64,000 bases of DNA from Methylobacterium sp. GXS13. GTDB lineage: Bacteria > Pseudomonadota > Alphaproteobacteria > Rhizobiales > Beijerinckiaceae. The notes beneath the pieces were generated by a model, which did no database searches, was not told the DNA's origin, and worked only from the letters and a program-made list of their open reading frames with translations. Location: NCBI RefSeq assembly GCF_001455965.1, contig NZ_LKKO01000034.1:1-64000 (forward strand), read 5' to 3'. A program made the position numbers and the translations under genes. Below, in pieces: positions 1 through 8,453 of the stretch (positions are counted from its first letter, which is position 1; every line of letters starts with the position of its first letter).

Positions 1-221
1 GGGGCGAGGCCCAGGATGCCGGCGAGATCGGCCAGCGCGGCGCGGCGCAGGCTCGCCCGGGCCCGGCCGCGCAGATAGCGAACGAGCCCGACCAGCAGGG
101 CGGCGAGGAAACCCAAAGCCGCCGCCGCGACGATCTCGCCCTGCACCGCCCCGGCGGCGCCCCCGGGCAGGTGCAGGCCGCGGAGCTGGTCGAGGGACGG
201 GGCGATCGCGACGGGATTCAT
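1..221 (-). CDS. DUF4381-like membrane protein, N-terminal part (runs off window)
   Basis: Only the first 73 codons are present; the gene continues past the left edge. The start is the ATG at 219-221. The N-terminus contains LRGLHLP, which resembles the start of DUF4381 proteins, followed by one hydrophobic segment at about residues 32-50 and then an Arg-rich stretch, as expected for a single-pass inner-membrane protein. It lies downstream of the DUF58 and MoxR genes on the same strand. MoxR-DUF58-DUF4381-VWA clusters are a known arrangement thought to act in chaperone-like or envelope stress roles. The family call rests on a short N-terminus plus this context. Confidence 0.6.
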   Translation of the reverse strand, partial: MNPVAIAPSLDQLRGLHLPGGAAGAVQGEIVAAAALGFLAALLVGLVRYLRGRARASLRRAALADLAGILGLA

Positions 222-326
222 CGCGCCGGACCCGGACGGCAGGGACGGGGCGATGCGTGCGGGTTTCGCCGGGGCATCGTCTCCATCCGAAAGCCGGCAC
301 CCACCGTTCGGGACGAGCCCCGAGCC

Positions 327-1217
327 TTACAGCACCGCATCGAGGCGCTCCATCAGCGGCGCGTAGGCCTCGGGGCCGGCCTCGACGTCGAGGCGCACCC
401 CGGCGATGCCCCGGCGGGCATAGTCGGCGAGCCGGGCCTCGGCGGTTTCGCCCGGCAGCACCGCCGGGAGCGCGGTCCCGCGCCGGCCATCCGCCAGGGC
501 GAAGGGATAGAAGCCCGGCGGGCGGGTGCGCTCGAAGGCGTCGCTCACCAGGATCAGCCGGATCGCGACCCGCTCGGCCAGCAGGGTTAGCGTCGCGTCG
601 AAGCCCGGGCCGGGGGCATCGAGGGCGCTGGCGATGACCAGGTGGCCGCCGGCGGGCAGCAGGCTGCGGGCGAGCCCGAGGGTCGGCTCCAGGGGCGCGT
701 CGGATCCGGCGACGCCGGCCGCCGCGAGGGCGTTCGCATGCGCCTGGGCCAGGGCCCCGGTCACCGCGATCATGGCGCGCCGGCCGCCGGCCGGCCGCAG
801 CATTGTGGGCGCGCCCGCGCTCGCCACCGCGAGGCCGACCCGGCCGCCATCGGCCGCGACCCGCCAGCCGAGCAGCGCCAGGGCCTCCGCGGCGGCCACC
901 GAGCGCAGGGCCCGGCGGGGGCCGAACAGCATCGAGGGGCGGAAATCGGCGAGCAGCACCACGGCGCGGTCGCGCTCGTCGTGATGGGTGCGCACGTGCA
1001 GCTGCCCGGTGCGCGCGGTGGCGTTGCGGTCGATGAACCGGCGGTCGTCGCCCTCCGACCAGAGCCGCACATCCTCCGGCTCGGAGCCGCGCCCGCGCCG
1101 CTTCGTGACGATGCCGCCGGGCAGGCCCGCGAGCGTCCGGGTCGCGGGGGCCGCGCCCCGCCGGGCGAGATGGCGCAGGCCCATCAGCGCCTCGCCGGAG
1201 AGGCGGATGCCGTTCAT
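327..1217 (-). CDS. DUF58 domain-containing protein
   Basis: A 296-residue protein. The start is the ATG at 1215-1217 (MNGIRLSGEAL); the open frame continues upstream only through the repeat element at 1244-1409. The central part carries the typical DUF58 signature with GDDRRFIDRNATARTG followed by DERDRAVVLLADFRPSM, about residues 60-110, and then a VWA-like C-terminal half. DUF58 proteins are encoded next to MoxR AAA+ ATPases and are thought to be partners or clients of them; the biochemical role is unsettled. The gene follows moxR on the same strand, with a 224-bp gap filled by a palindromic repeat, and precedes the DUF4381-like gene. The family assignment is firm. Confidence 0.88.
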   Translation of the reverse strand: MNGIRLSGEALMGLRHLARRGAAPATRTLAGLPGGIVTKRRGRGSEPEDVRLWSEGDDRRFIDRNATARTGQLHVRTHHDERDRAVVLLADFRPSMLFGPRRALRSVAAAEALALLGWRVAADGGRVGLAVASAGAPTMLRPAGGRRAMIAVTGALAQAHANALAAAGVAGSDAPLEPTLGLARSLLPAGGHLVIASALDAPGPGFDATLTLLAERVAIRLILVSDAFERTRPPGFYPFALADGRRGTALPAVLPGETAEARLADYARRGIAGVRLDVEAGPEAYAPLMERLDAVL

Positions 1218-1243
1218 TTGGGATTGGGCGGATCCCACGTCTT

Positions 1244-1409
1244 TCCCTCCCCCCTTTGCGGGGGAGGGTGGGCCGGCCGTCAGGCCGGGTCGGGAGAGGG
1301 GAGCGCCCTGTCCGAAGAGATCGCGGTTCGATCCGAAACCCGCATCGTCGCGCTGCCCCTCTCCCGACCCCCTTCGGGGGCCACCCTCCCCCGCAGAGGG
1401 GGAAGGGAG
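1244..1409. repeat. Dispersed palindromic repeat A, copy 1
   Basis: About 166 bp with two GC-rich arms in inverted orientation: the left arm contains GCGGGGGAGGGTGG and the right arm CCACCCTCCCCCGC, each followed inward by a CGGGAGAGGGG-type motif or its complement. The spacer between the arms is variable. Related copies lie at 11638-11805 and 41161-41340. It fills the gap between the MoxR and DUF58 genes. Confidence 0.85.
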
Positions 1410-1441
1410 TTTCCGCCGCGTGTTCCAAAGCCCGAACACGC

Positions 1442-2443
1442 TCAGAGCGCCCGGACCCGCTGCACCAACTCGCCGACCAGGCCGCGGGCGGTCTTGCCCT
1501 CGGCGGCCGCCCGCCAGGTCAGGCCGATCCGGTGGGAGAGCGCGTCCCGGGCGAGTTCGGTGACGTCCTCCGGGGTGACGTGGTCCCGGCCCCGCAGCCA
1601 GGCCCGGGCCTTGCCGGCCATCATCAGCGCCAGGGTGCCGCGCGGCGAGGCGGGATGCTCGATCATCGCCCGCAGGTCCGGGGCCGCCGCATCGGTGCGG
1701 GTCGCCGCCACCAGGCGGACCAGGTAATCCTTGAGCGCCGGCGACACGTAGGTGGCGAGCGCGGCCTCCCGGGCGGCGCGGACGTCGGCGAGCGACAGGC
1801 GCACCGGCATGGCCTCGACGTGGTGGGTGATCTCGCCCTCCACGAGGTCGAGGATCGCCCGCTCGGTGGCCTCGTCGGGCATCTCGACCACGACATGCAG
1901 CAGGAACCGGTCGAGCTGCGCCTCCGGCAGCGGGAAGGTGCCGGCATGCTCGATCGGGTTCTGGGTCGCCACGACCATGAACGGGTCGGCGAGCGGGTGG
2001 GTCTGTCCGGAGACCGTGATCTGCCCCTCGGCCATGGCCTCGAGCAGGGCCGACTGAACCTTGGGCGGCGCGCGGTTGACCTCGTCCACCAGCACCAGGG
2101 CGTGGAACAGCGGCCCTTGCAGGAACTCGAAGCTGCCGCTGTCCTGGCGCCAGACCGTGGTGCCGGTGAGATCGGCCGGCATCAGGTCCGGGGTGCACTG
2201 GATGCGCGCGAACGAGCCGTCGAGCCCGTCGGCCAGCCGCTTGACCGCGCGGGTCTTGGCCAGCCCCGGCGCGCCCTCGATCAGCAGGTGACCGCCGGTC
2301 AGCAGCCCGATCAGCAGACGCTCGACCAGGCCGGCGCTGCCGATCAGGCCACGCTCCAGCCCGTCGCGCAAAGCCAGGACCCGCCCGTGCAGGGCCGTGT
2401 CCGGGGCCGGAGAAGGCCGGCTCTCGGCGAGGGCGTCGCTCAT
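1442..2443 (-). CDS. MoxR family AAA+ ATPase
   Basis: A 333-residue protein starting at the ATG at 2441-2443 (MSDALAESRP); an upstream start at 2506 would only add a non-conserved leader. Walker A is GAPGLAKT at about residues 57-64, Walker B is LVLVDEVNRAP near residue 120, and the sensor 1 region is MVVATQNPIEHAGT followed by FPLPEAQLDRF. This matches MoxR ATPases (AAA_3 plus an AAA lid) over the full length. MoxR proteins are cytoplasmic chaperone-like ATPases that help activate or assemble partner complexes. Here the partners are probably the DUF58 and DUF4381-like proteins encoded just downstream. Confidence 0.93.
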   Translation of the reverse strand: MSDALAESRPSPAPDTALHGRVLALRDGLERGLIGSAGLVERLLIGLLTGGHLLIEGAPGLAKTRAVKRLADGLDGSFARIQCTPDLMPADLTGTTVWRQDSGSFEFLQGPLFHALVLVDEVNRAPPKVQSALLEAMAEGQITVSGQTHPLADPFMVVATQNPIEHAGTFPLPEAQLDRFLLHVVVEMPDEATERAILDLVEGEITHHVEAMPVRLSLADVRAAREAALATYVSPALKDYLVRLVAATRTDAAAPDLRAMIEHPASPRGTLALMMAGKARAWLRGRDHVTPEDVTELARDALSHRIGLTWRAAAEGKTARGLVGELVQRVRAL

Positions 2444-2769
2444 GCGGGAAACGCTCGTGCGCGGAGACAAACTCCTGCCGCGGGGGCCGTGTCCTGCATC
2501 CTGCACGTCTCCTCGGCCGGGTCCCGTCTTCTCATGGGATCCTCAGGTTGCAGCCGGTGTGCCCGCTGCCCGGTGGGGCCGTCAATCCCGGTGGGTTCCC
2601 CCTTTGGTCGGCTTACAGCATCATCCCGAGAGGTGGCTGCCGGCTTTCGGAAAAAGATGATGCAGAATCAATGGCCTCGCGCCTCGTCCCGGTTCCCGTA
2701 CCCGGGACGAGGCGCGAGCCACGCCATGATGTCACGGTTTCGTCACCTCTCCCCGCCCAAGAGACCGGC
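2444..2769. other. Intergenic region between divergent moxR and mgtC
   Basis: 326 bp between the divergent starts of the MoxR and MgtC genes. It must hold both promoters, but none stands out. The only clear element is the 46-bp palindromic repeat at 2618-2663. I found no recognisable magnesium riboswitch or short leader peptide for mgtC. Confidence 0.6.
2618..2663. repeat. Short palindromic repeat (GCATCATC...GATGATGC)
   Basis: Outer arms GCATCATC (2618-2625) and GATGATGC (2656-2663) pair perfectly. An inner arm CCGA, then TTTCGG near 2645-2650, extends the stem. This resembles a short palindromic element found in many Rhizobiales intergenic regions. Only one copy was noticed in this window. 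Confidence 0.7.
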
Positions 2770-3480
2770 ATGACCAGCTACGCCGCCATTCCCGAGGAAC
2801 TCAAATCCGCCATCGGCCTGATCGTGGCCTTCGTGCTCGGCACGGCGATCGGGGCCGAGCGGCAATACCGGCAGCGCACCGCCGGCCTGCGCACGGCGGT
2901 GCTGGTGGCGATCGGCGCCTCGGCCTTCGTGGATCTCGGCATGCGGCTCACCGGCCCGGACGGCGGGGTCCGCACGGTGGCCTACGTGATCTCCGGCATC
3001 GGCTTCCTGGGCGCCGGCGTGATCATGAAGGAGGGGATGAACGTGCGCGGCCTCAACACGGCCGCCACCCTGTGGTGCTCGGCCGCCGTGGGCGCGTTCT
3101 GCGGCGCCGACCTGCCGCTGGAGGCCGTGTTCGTCACCGTCACGGTGCTGACCTGCAACACCGCGCTCCGGCCGCTGGTGAACGCCATCAACCGCGCGCC
3201 GATCCGCGAATCCTCGACCGAGGCGACCTACGAGGTTCAGGTGACCACGGCGCCGGGCGAGGCCGGCCCCGCCCAGGACCTGCTGGTCGAGCGCCTGGAG
3301 GCGGCGAACTATCCGGTGAGCAACGTCGAGGTGGAGGAGCGCGGCGAAGGCGCGGTCGACGTGGTTGCGACGCTCACCGCCAGCGCCGTCAAGGCCGCCG
3401 AGCTGGATGCGGTCACTGCCGATCTCGCCAAGGCCCCGGGCATCCGCCACGCAACCTGGTCGGTCCAGACCGCCGATTAA
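2770..3480 (+). CDS. MgtC/SapB family membrane protein
   Basis: A 236-residue protein. The start chosen is the ATG at 2770 (MTSYAAIPEELK); the open frame runs further upstream, but that part is not protein-like and crosses a palindromic repeat. The N-terminal 130 residues contain the MgtC signature: GTAIGAERQYRQRTAGLRT, then SGIGFLGAGVIMKEG and VRGLNTAATLWCSAAVG, with four or so hydrophobic segments. The C-terminal part, about residues 155-236, looks like a soluble ACT-like regulatory domain. Family members are inner-membrane proteins linked to growth in low magnesium and, in pathogens, to survival in macrophages, where they act on the F-type ATP synthase. The role here is not known. Confidence 0.9.
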   Translation: MTSYAAIPEELKSAIGLIVAFVLGTAIGAERQYRQRTAGLRTAVLVAIGASAFVDLGMRLTGPDGGVRTVAYVISGIGFLGAGVIMKEGMNVRGLNTAATLWCSAAVGAFCGADLPLEAVFVTVTVLTCNTALRPLVNAINRAPIRESSTEATYEVQVTTAPGEAGPAQDLLVERLEAANYPVSNVEVEERGEGAVDVVATLTASAVKAAELDAVTADLAKAPGIRHATWSVQTAD

Positions 3481-3558
3481 TCTTGCGCCTTTGCGTGGCG
3501 CCGGGCTGAGGCCGGCGCGGCTACGCTCGCGAGGTCGGGTGGAACCGAGCTCGTTCTA

Positions 3559-3912
3559 TCAGCGCGGGGGCGCGAGGGGCCGGGTGCGGCGCTCGATCAC
3601 CACGGTCGGGCGGGTGCGGCGCTCGACCACCACGGTGCGCGGCGCCCGGCTCGGGCTCGCATGGGTCAGGATCCGCTCGGGCATGCGCTCCGGCTTGGCC
3701 CTCTTGGCCGCCAGGACGTGCGGGCGGACCTCGTCGGCCGGAAGACCGATCAGGCCCGCGGCGATCTCGACCTGCTGCTCGACATCGTCGGACAGGTCCT
3801 GGGCGGCGGCGACCGCTTCGTTCACCGTCGGCGGCTCGCGGCGCACGCGGATCGGTGGCAGGTCGGCGAAGCTCTTCTGCGTCTTCTTCACGGGGCGACT
3901 CGCGGTCATCAT
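3559..3912 (-). CDS. Hypothetical protein
   Basis: A 117-residue protein starting at tandem ATG codons (3912 or 3909; MMTASRPVKK). I do not recognise a family. The N-terminus is basic, the middle (about residues 25-75) is acidic and probably helical, and the C-terminus repeats a short unit, VVVERRTRP then VVIERRTRP. There is no signal peptide or membrane segment. Codon use fits the neighbours. It lies between convergent mgtC and the divergent NlpC/P60 gene, with no evident operon partner. It could be a small nucleic-acid-binding protein given the basic ends, but that is only a guess. Confidence 0.6.
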   Translation of the reverse strand: MMTASRPVKKTQKSFADLPPIRVRREPPTVNEAVAAAQDLSDDVEQQVEIAAGLIGLPADEVRPHVLAAKRAKPERMPERILTHASPSRAPRTVVVERRTRPTVVIERRTRPLAPPR

Positions 3913-4211
3913 GGGCAAGACATAGCGCCTTCCCGGCGGGTTGTGCAGTGCATCAAAATCGGCGGATGCCCGTCCCGGGAACATGCCTCGTCGCGGAACG
4001 GGCGCATCCGGCATGCCAGCGGCGCGATTCCCCAGGGTGGGACTCATCCGGCCGGTCGCCGGCATCGCGCTGCGGCATAATAGCGCGCGCCCGCGCCGGA
4101 CGCCATACGGGGGGCCGGATCCGGTCCCAGGCCGCCCGGTGGATGCGCCGAGCCGCCGCGTGATCGGGGGTGCAGCCTTTCGGAAAGCGCGGATGCGCTA
4201 AGCTGACGGCC

Positions 4212-5057
4212 ATGACCGAATCGCTCGATCCCCGCCTCACCCCGGCGCGTCCGGACCTCGCCGACCTGCGCCTGCGCGGCCGGGTCACGGCCGAGCGCTT
4301 CGCCGCCGCCACCCGGCGCCGGGTGGTCGCCCCGGTCGCGCCGCTGCGCCGGGCGGCCGCCCCGGAGGCCGGCCTCGACACCGAGGTGCTGCTCGGCGAC
4401 GCGGTCGATCTCTACGCCGAGCAGGATGGCTTCGCCTTCGTGCAGCTCGTCCGGGACGGCTATGTCGGCTACCTGCCCGCCGCCTGCCTCGGTCCGGTGG
4501 AGCCCGAGCCCAGCCATCGCGTCACGGCGTTGCGCACCTTCCTGTATCCCGAGCCGGACCTGAAGCGGCCGGTGCGTGGGCATCTCAGCCTGGGCGCGCG
4601 CCTCGTGGTCACCGGGCAGACGGGGACCTACCTAGAGACGCCCGGCGGCTACGTCTTTGCGAATCACTGCGCTCCGCTGGCGGAGCACGCGCCCGACTAC
4701 GTCGCCACGGCCGAGCGGCTCGCCGACGTTCCCTATCTCTGGGGCGGGCGCACCAGCCTCGGGCTCGACTGCTCCGGCCTCGTCCAATTGTGCCTCGACG
4801 CCGCCGGCCTCCCCTGCCCCCGCGACGCCGACATGCAGGAGCGGGGCTTGGGCCATGCGCTGCCCCTCGCCCTCGACGGATTGCGCCGGGGCGACTTCGT
4901 GTTCTGGCGCGGCCATGTCGGGCTGATGCGCGACCCCGAGACGCTGATCCATGCCAATGGCCACGACATGGCCGTGGCGGTCGAGCCGCTGGCCGGCGCG
5001 GTCGCCCGGATCCGGGAGAACAGTTTTGGCGCCGTGACCGGAATTCGAAGACTCTAG
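4212..5057 (+). CDS. NlpC/P60 family peptidoglycan hydrolase with SH3-like domains
   Basis: A 281-residue protein starting at the ATG at 4212 (MTESLDPRL). Two SH3-like segments occupy about residues 45-150 ([22 protein letters not shown] is characteristic). The NlpC/P60 domain follows: catalytic Cys in [11 protein letters not shown], His in WRGHVGLM, and a third polar residue in LIHANGH. The family cleaves D-Glu-(L)-meso-DAP bonds in peptidoglycan or processes murein peptides. No signal peptide is visible, so it may act on cytoplasmic muropeptides in recycling, like the YkfC type. Adjacent to ispH on the same strand with a gap of about 130 bp. Confidence 0.88.
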   Translation: MTESLDPRLTPARPDLADLRLRGRVTAERFAAATRRRVVAPVAPLRRAAAPEAGLDTEVLLGDAVDLYAEQDGFAFVQLVRDGYVGYLPAACLGPVEPEPSHRVTALRTFLYPEPDLKRPVRGHLSLGARLVVTGQTGTYLETPGGYVFANHCAPLAEHAPDYVATAERLADVPYLWGGRTSLGLDCSGLVQLCLDAAGLPCPRDADMQERGLGHALPLALDGLRRGDFVFWRGHVGLMRDPETLIHANGHDMAVAVEPLAGAVARIRENSFGAVTGIRRL

Positions 5058-5190
5058 ATCGAGGCGCGGGGCGCCCCGGGTCCAAATTGCGCGGCAAACG
5101 TGCTACAGAGGCGCTCCGCGGTCGTCTTCCTGCCCGGTTCGCAGTCCAGGACCGTTGACAGGACAGCCCCGCCCTCGCCACATCGCCCCC

Positions 5191-6192
5191 ATGACCGCAG
5201 ACCTCGCGTCCCTCGCGCCCGTTCAGGGCACCACCGGCAAGCCGCCGCTGGAGATCCTGCTCTGTGCCCCCCGCGGCTTCTGTGCCGGCGTGGTGCGGGC
5301 CATCGACGTGGTCGAGCGGGCCCTCGCCCTCTACGGACCGCCCGTCTATGTCCGGCACGAGATCGTCCACAACAAGTACGTGGTCGAGAGCCTGAAGCGG
5401 AAGGGCGCCGTCTTCGTGCGCGAATTGGACGAGGTGCCCGATAGCGGCGCCCCGGTGATCTTCTCCGCCCACGGCGTCGCGAAGACGGTTCCGGCCAATG
5501 CCGATTCCCGCGGGCTCACCACCATCGACGCCACCTGCCCGCTGGTGACCAAGGTCCACCGCGAGGCCGAGATCCACCACAAGCGCGGTCGCCACGTGCT
5601 GCTGGTCGGCCATTCCGGCCACCCCGAGGTGGTCGGCACCATGGGCCAGCTGCCCAAGGGCTCGATCACCCTGGTGGAGGATCTGGACCAGATCCAGGCC
5701 CTGACGCCCGAGAACCCCGACAACCTCGCCTGGGTCACCCAGACGACCCTGTCGGTCGACGACACCCGACACATCGTCGAGGCGCTCAAGAAGAAGTTCC
5801 CGACCATCACCGGGCCGCACAAGGACGACATCTGCTACGCCACCACCAACCGCCAGGAGGCGGTGAAGCAGGTGGCCCCGCTGGTGGACGCCCTGATCGT
5901 GGTCGGATCCTCGAACTCCTCGAACTCGCAGCGCCTGCGCGAGGTCGCCGAGCGCGTCGGCTGCCCGATCACCCGCCTGGTGCTGCGCGCCGAGGAGATC
6001 GACTGGCCGGCCTTCGAGGGTATTCGCAAGCTCGGGCTCACGGCAGGCGCCTCGGCCCCCGAGGTGCTGGTCGAGGAAATCATCGAGGCCTTCGCCGCCC
6101 GCTACGACGTGATCGTCGACACGGTCTCGACGGTGGTCGAGGACATGGTCTTCCCGCTGCCGCGCGAATTACGCAGCGAAGCCGCCGAGTAG
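5191..6192 (+). CDS. ispH: 4-hydroxy-3-methylbut-2-enyl diphosphate reductase
   Basis: The last enzyme of the MEP pathway: it reduces HMBPP to IPP and DMAPP using a [4Fe-4S] cluster. With the ATG at 5191 the protein is 333 residues and the three cluster cysteines are C31 ([11 protein letters not shown]), C116 (DATCPLV) and C205 ([11 protein letters not shown]). HSGHPEV and SNSSNSQRL, which bind the substrate, are also present. A TTG at 5155 is a possible earlier start but adds only a poorly conserved stretch. It heads an ispH-thrB-rnhA run seen in many alphaproteobacteria. A GC-rich hairpin lies in the 85-bp gap before thrB. Confidence 0.97.
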   Translation: MTADLASLAPVQGTTGKPPLEILLCAPRGFCAGVVRAIDVVERALALYGPPVYVRHEIVHNKYVVESLKRKGAVFVRELDEVPDSGAPVIFSAHGVAKTVPANADSRGLTTIDATCPLVTKVHREAEIHHKRGRHVLLVGHSGHPEVVGTMGQLPKGSITLVEDLDQIQALTPENPDNLAWVTQTTLSVDDTRHIVEALKKKFPTITGPHKDDICYATTNRQEAVKQVAPLVDALIVVGSSNSSNSQRLREVAERVGCPITRLVLRAEEIDWPAFEGIRKLGLTAGASAPEVLVEEIIEAFAARYDVIVDTVSTVVEDMVFPLPRELRSEAAE

Positions 6193-6222
6193 GCTTCCCG
6201 ACCGACCCAGCCGGCACGAACC

Positions 6223-6242
6223 AGGGGCGCTTCGGCGCCCCT
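6223..6242 (+). terminator. Hairpin between ispH and thrB, possible weak terminator or attenuator
   Basis: A perfect 8-bp stem, AGGGGCGC/GCGCCCCT, closes a TTCG tetraloop. It is followed by CGTCTTGTTG rather than a uniform T tract. It could end part of the ispH transcription or protect the 3' end while allowing read-through to thrB. Confidence 0.5.
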
Positions 6243-6277
6243 CGTCTTGTTGACCTTCCGAACCAGAGCGCGATCAC

Positions 6278-7243
6278 GTGGCCGTCTACACCGAGGTATC
6301 CGACGCGGCGCTCGCTGAGTTCCTGTCCGCCTACAACATCGGCAGCCTGCTCTCCTTCAAGGGCATCGCCGAGGGCGTCGAGAATTCCAACTTCTTCCTG
6401 CACACCACCCAGGGCTCCTACATCCTGACCCTCTACGAGAAGCGGGTGCGGGAGGGCGACCTGCCGTTCTTCATCGGGCTGATGGAGCACCTCTCGGCCC
6501 GCGGCCTCGCCTGTCCGCAGCCGGTGCGACACCGGGCGGGCACGGCGCTCGGCCAGCTCTGCGGCCGGCCCGCCGCCATCGTCAGCTTCCTGGAGGGCGT
6601 CTCGGTCAAGACGCCCGGCGTCGGGCATTGCCGGGAACTGGGCCGGGCGCTGGCCGAGCTGCACGCCGCCGGCGCCGATTTCGGGATGGTGCGCGCCAAC
6701 AGCCTTTCGGTGGCCTCCTGGCGCCCGCTCTTCGCCCAGGCCGAGGCCCAGGCCGATTCGGTGGCGCCGGGCCTGGCCGAGCGTACCCGGGCCGACCTTG
6801 CGCTGCTCGAAGCCGCCTGGCCCCAGAACCTGCCGGGCGGGGTGATCCATGCGGATCTGTTTACCGACAACGTGTTCTTCATCGGCGACAGCCTCTCGGG
6901 GCTGATCGACTTCTATTTCGCCTGCACGGACGCCTTCGCGTACGACCTCGCGGTCTGCCTCAACGCCTGGTGCTTCGAGGCCGATGGCCGGTTCCACCGG
7001 GACATGGCGGCGGCCCTGATCGCCGGCTACGAGGCGGTGCGGCCGCTGGAGCCCGCGGAGGTCGCGGCCCTGCCGATCCTGTGCCGGGGCGCGGCGCTCC
7101 GCTTCATGCTGACCCGCCTGGTCGACTGGCTGAACGTGCCGCCCGGCGCCCTGGTGAAGCCCAAGGATCCGCGGGAGTTCGATCGCCGGCTGACGTTCCA
7201 CCGCCAGGCGCAGGACGCGCGGGATTACGGGCGGCAGGCTTGA
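6278..7243 (+). CDS. thrB: Homoserine kinase (ThrB, APH-fold type)
   Basis: Phosphorylates L-homoserine to O-phospho-L-homoserine in threonine synthesis. The 321-residue protein starts with GTG at 6278 and has the usual length for the alphaproteobacterial ThrB of the aminoglycoside-phosphotransferase fold, unrelated to the GHMP-type enterobacterial enzyme. Diagnostic parts: GIAEGVENSNFFL near the N-terminus, the catalytic-loop motif with H191, D193 and N198 in VIHADLFTDNVFF, and the Mg-binding Asp in LIDFYFACTD. It is followed after 7 bp by rnhA, so the two are very likely co-transcribed. Confidence 0.95.
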   Translation: MAVYTEVSDAALAEFLSAYNIGSLLSFKGIAEGVENSNFFLHTTQGSYILTLYEKRVREGDLPFFIGLMEHLSARGLACPQPVRHRAGTALGQLCGRPAAIVSFLEGVSVKTPGVGHCRELGRALAELHAAGADFGMVRANSLSVASWRPLFAQAEAQADSVAPGLAERTRADLALLEAAWPQNLPGGVIHADLFTDNVFFIGDSLSGLIDFYFACTDAFAYDLAVCLNAWCFEADGRFHRDMAAALIAGYEAVRPLEPAEVAALPILCRGAALRFMLTRLVDWLNVPPGALVKPKDPREFDRRLTFHRQAQDARDYGRQA

Positions 7244-7250
7244 GGATTGA

Positions 7251-7724
7251 ATGAGCGACAACGTGACCGAGACCGCGGGCGAGCCGACGCGGGTGAAGAT
7301 CTACACGGATGGCGCCTGCTCGGGGAATCCCGGCCCCGGCGGCTGGGGCGCGATCCTGATCTTCGGCGACACCCAGAAGGAACTCTCGGGCGGCGAGGCC
7401 TTCACCACCAACAACCGCATGGAGATCCTGGCGGCGATCGAGTCCCTGGAGGCGCTCAAGCGGCCGTGCCGGGTCGACCTGTTCACGGACTCCCAGTACC
7501 TGCGCCAGGGCATCACCAGCTGGATCCACAACTGGAAGGCCCGGGGCTGGCGCACCGCCGACAAGAAGCCGGTGAAGAACGAGGACCTCTGGCGCCGGAT
7601 TGACACGGCGAACGCCCGCCACGAGGTAGCCTGGCACTGGGTCAAGGGCCATGCCAGCGACCCGCTGAACAACCGGGTCGATGCGCTGGCCGTGGCGGCG
7701 ATGCTGCCGTTCAAGCGGCGCTGA
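7251..7724 (+). CDS. rnhA: Ribonuclease HI
   Basis: Degrades the RNA strand of RNA-DNA hybrids. A 157-residue, full-length protein with the DEDD active-site set: Asp in [17 protein letters not shown], Glu in [14 protein letters not shown], Asp in LFTDSQY, and Asp in the C-terminal NNRVDALA; the [12 protein letters not shown] loop with its conserved His is also present. It starts at the ATG at 7251, 7 bp after thrB, so it is probably the last gene of that operon. It is convergent with the decayed toxin gene downstream. Confidence 0.97.
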   Translation: MSDNVTETAGEPTRVKIYTDGACSGNPGPGGWGAILIFGDTQKELSGGEAFTTNNRMEILAAIESLEALKRPCRVDLFTDSQYLRQGITSWIHNWKARGWRTADKKPVKNEDLWRRIDTANARHEVAWHWVKGHASDPLNNRVDALAVAAMLPFKRR

Positions 7725-7758
7725 GATCGCTTCGGATATCTGCTTCGGTCTCGGAAGC

Positions 7759-8046
7759 TCAACTCGACCGAGGCGGCCATTGCAGAGCGGCGTGCAAGAC
7801 CCGAAGCATTCGAACGGAAACATCATCGACGTCGTAGACGATGATGTACCGGCGATGGACGATCAACTCGCGTGTGCCGGCGACACGGCCCGGCCGCCCG
7901 AGAGCGGGACGATCCACCAAGCGGGCGGCCTTCTTGGTGAACCGCTCATTGAGCGCGATGGCAGCCGCTGGATTGTCGGTCTCGATGTAATCTTAGATTG
8001 CTTCGCGGTCCTGAAGCGCTTCGAGCGTTCTGACCAACGCCTTCAT
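7759..8046 (-). pseudogene. ParE/RelE family toxin, interrupted by an in-frame stop codon
   Basis: Reading from the ATG at 8044-8046, the frame gives MKALVRTLEALQDREAI, then TAA (7993-7995) as codon 18, then DYIETDNPAAAIALNERF and so on to the TGA at 7759. The remainder is otherwise intact: LGRPGRVAGTRELIVH and YIIVYDVDDVSVRMLRVLHA are the typical ParE/RelE core and C-terminus. The total is 96 codons including stop, the normal length, with no frameshift. The start overlaps the antitoxin stop (ATGA), the usual arrangement. One base change would restore a sense codon, perhaps Tyr (TAC or TAT). It could be a recently inactivated toxin, a sequencing error, or a gene that depends on stop read-through. 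Confidence 0.8.
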
Positions 8047-8384
8047 TTCTTGGAATCGAGCCGTTGCCGTGTGGCTGCCCGCTTGGCTGCGAACCGCGCT
8101 TCCACGTCCTCAGCGGGGATCACACGGCCACTATTGGCAGAATCCAGTCCAATCTGAACCTGCCGGCGAAACCAAGCGTCATGCTCGGTTTCGTCCCGCT
8201 GCTGTCTGACGTACGCCTGCATGAAGTCACGCAGGAGCTGGGCGCCATCGCGGTCGCGGTCCTGTGCGACCTGGGAGAATTCATTCTTCAGGGTTTCATC
8301 GACCTGAAAGGTGAATGTCGCCTCGCCCAAAGTAGCCGCCCCTTCGTTCGACGGAACATCTCCATGACGGTCGGAGGGTAACAC
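8043..8384 (-). CDS. RelB/ParD-like antitoxin
   Basis: Up to 113 residues, from GTG at 8384; a TTG at 8330, preceded by AAGGGG, would give a product of about 95 residues that begins at the conserved part. The N-terminal half (GEATFTFQVDETLKNEF) is a ribbon-helix-helix-like DNA-binding segment, and the C-terminal half (ARFAAKRAATRQRL) is the charged, toxin-binding tail. Its last codons overlap the first codon of the broken ParE/RelE gene by four bases. Antitoxins of this kind repress their own promoter and neutralise the toxin. Here the antitoxin frame is intact while the toxin is not. Confidence 0.8.
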   Translation of the reverse strand: MLPSDRHGDVPSNEGAATLGEATFTFQVDETLKNEFSQVAQDRDRDGAQLLRDFMQAYVRQQRDETEHDAWFRRQVQIGLDSANSGRVIPAEDVEARFAAKRAATRQRLDSKK

Positions 8385-8453
8385 GTCGCGGCCAACTCGA
8401 AAACGACCGGATCCGATGACTTGGCCGTCGGATCCAGCATGGCTATTCGGTCC

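Noticed and set aside
327..2198. DUF58 protein with a 327-residue N-terminal extension
   Set aside because: The extension runs through repeat A and an antisense-like wrong frame of moxR; a start at 1217 fits the family.
2444..2769. Magnesium or other riboswitch before mgtC
   Set aside because: No recognisable conserved core; only a palindromic repeat is clear.
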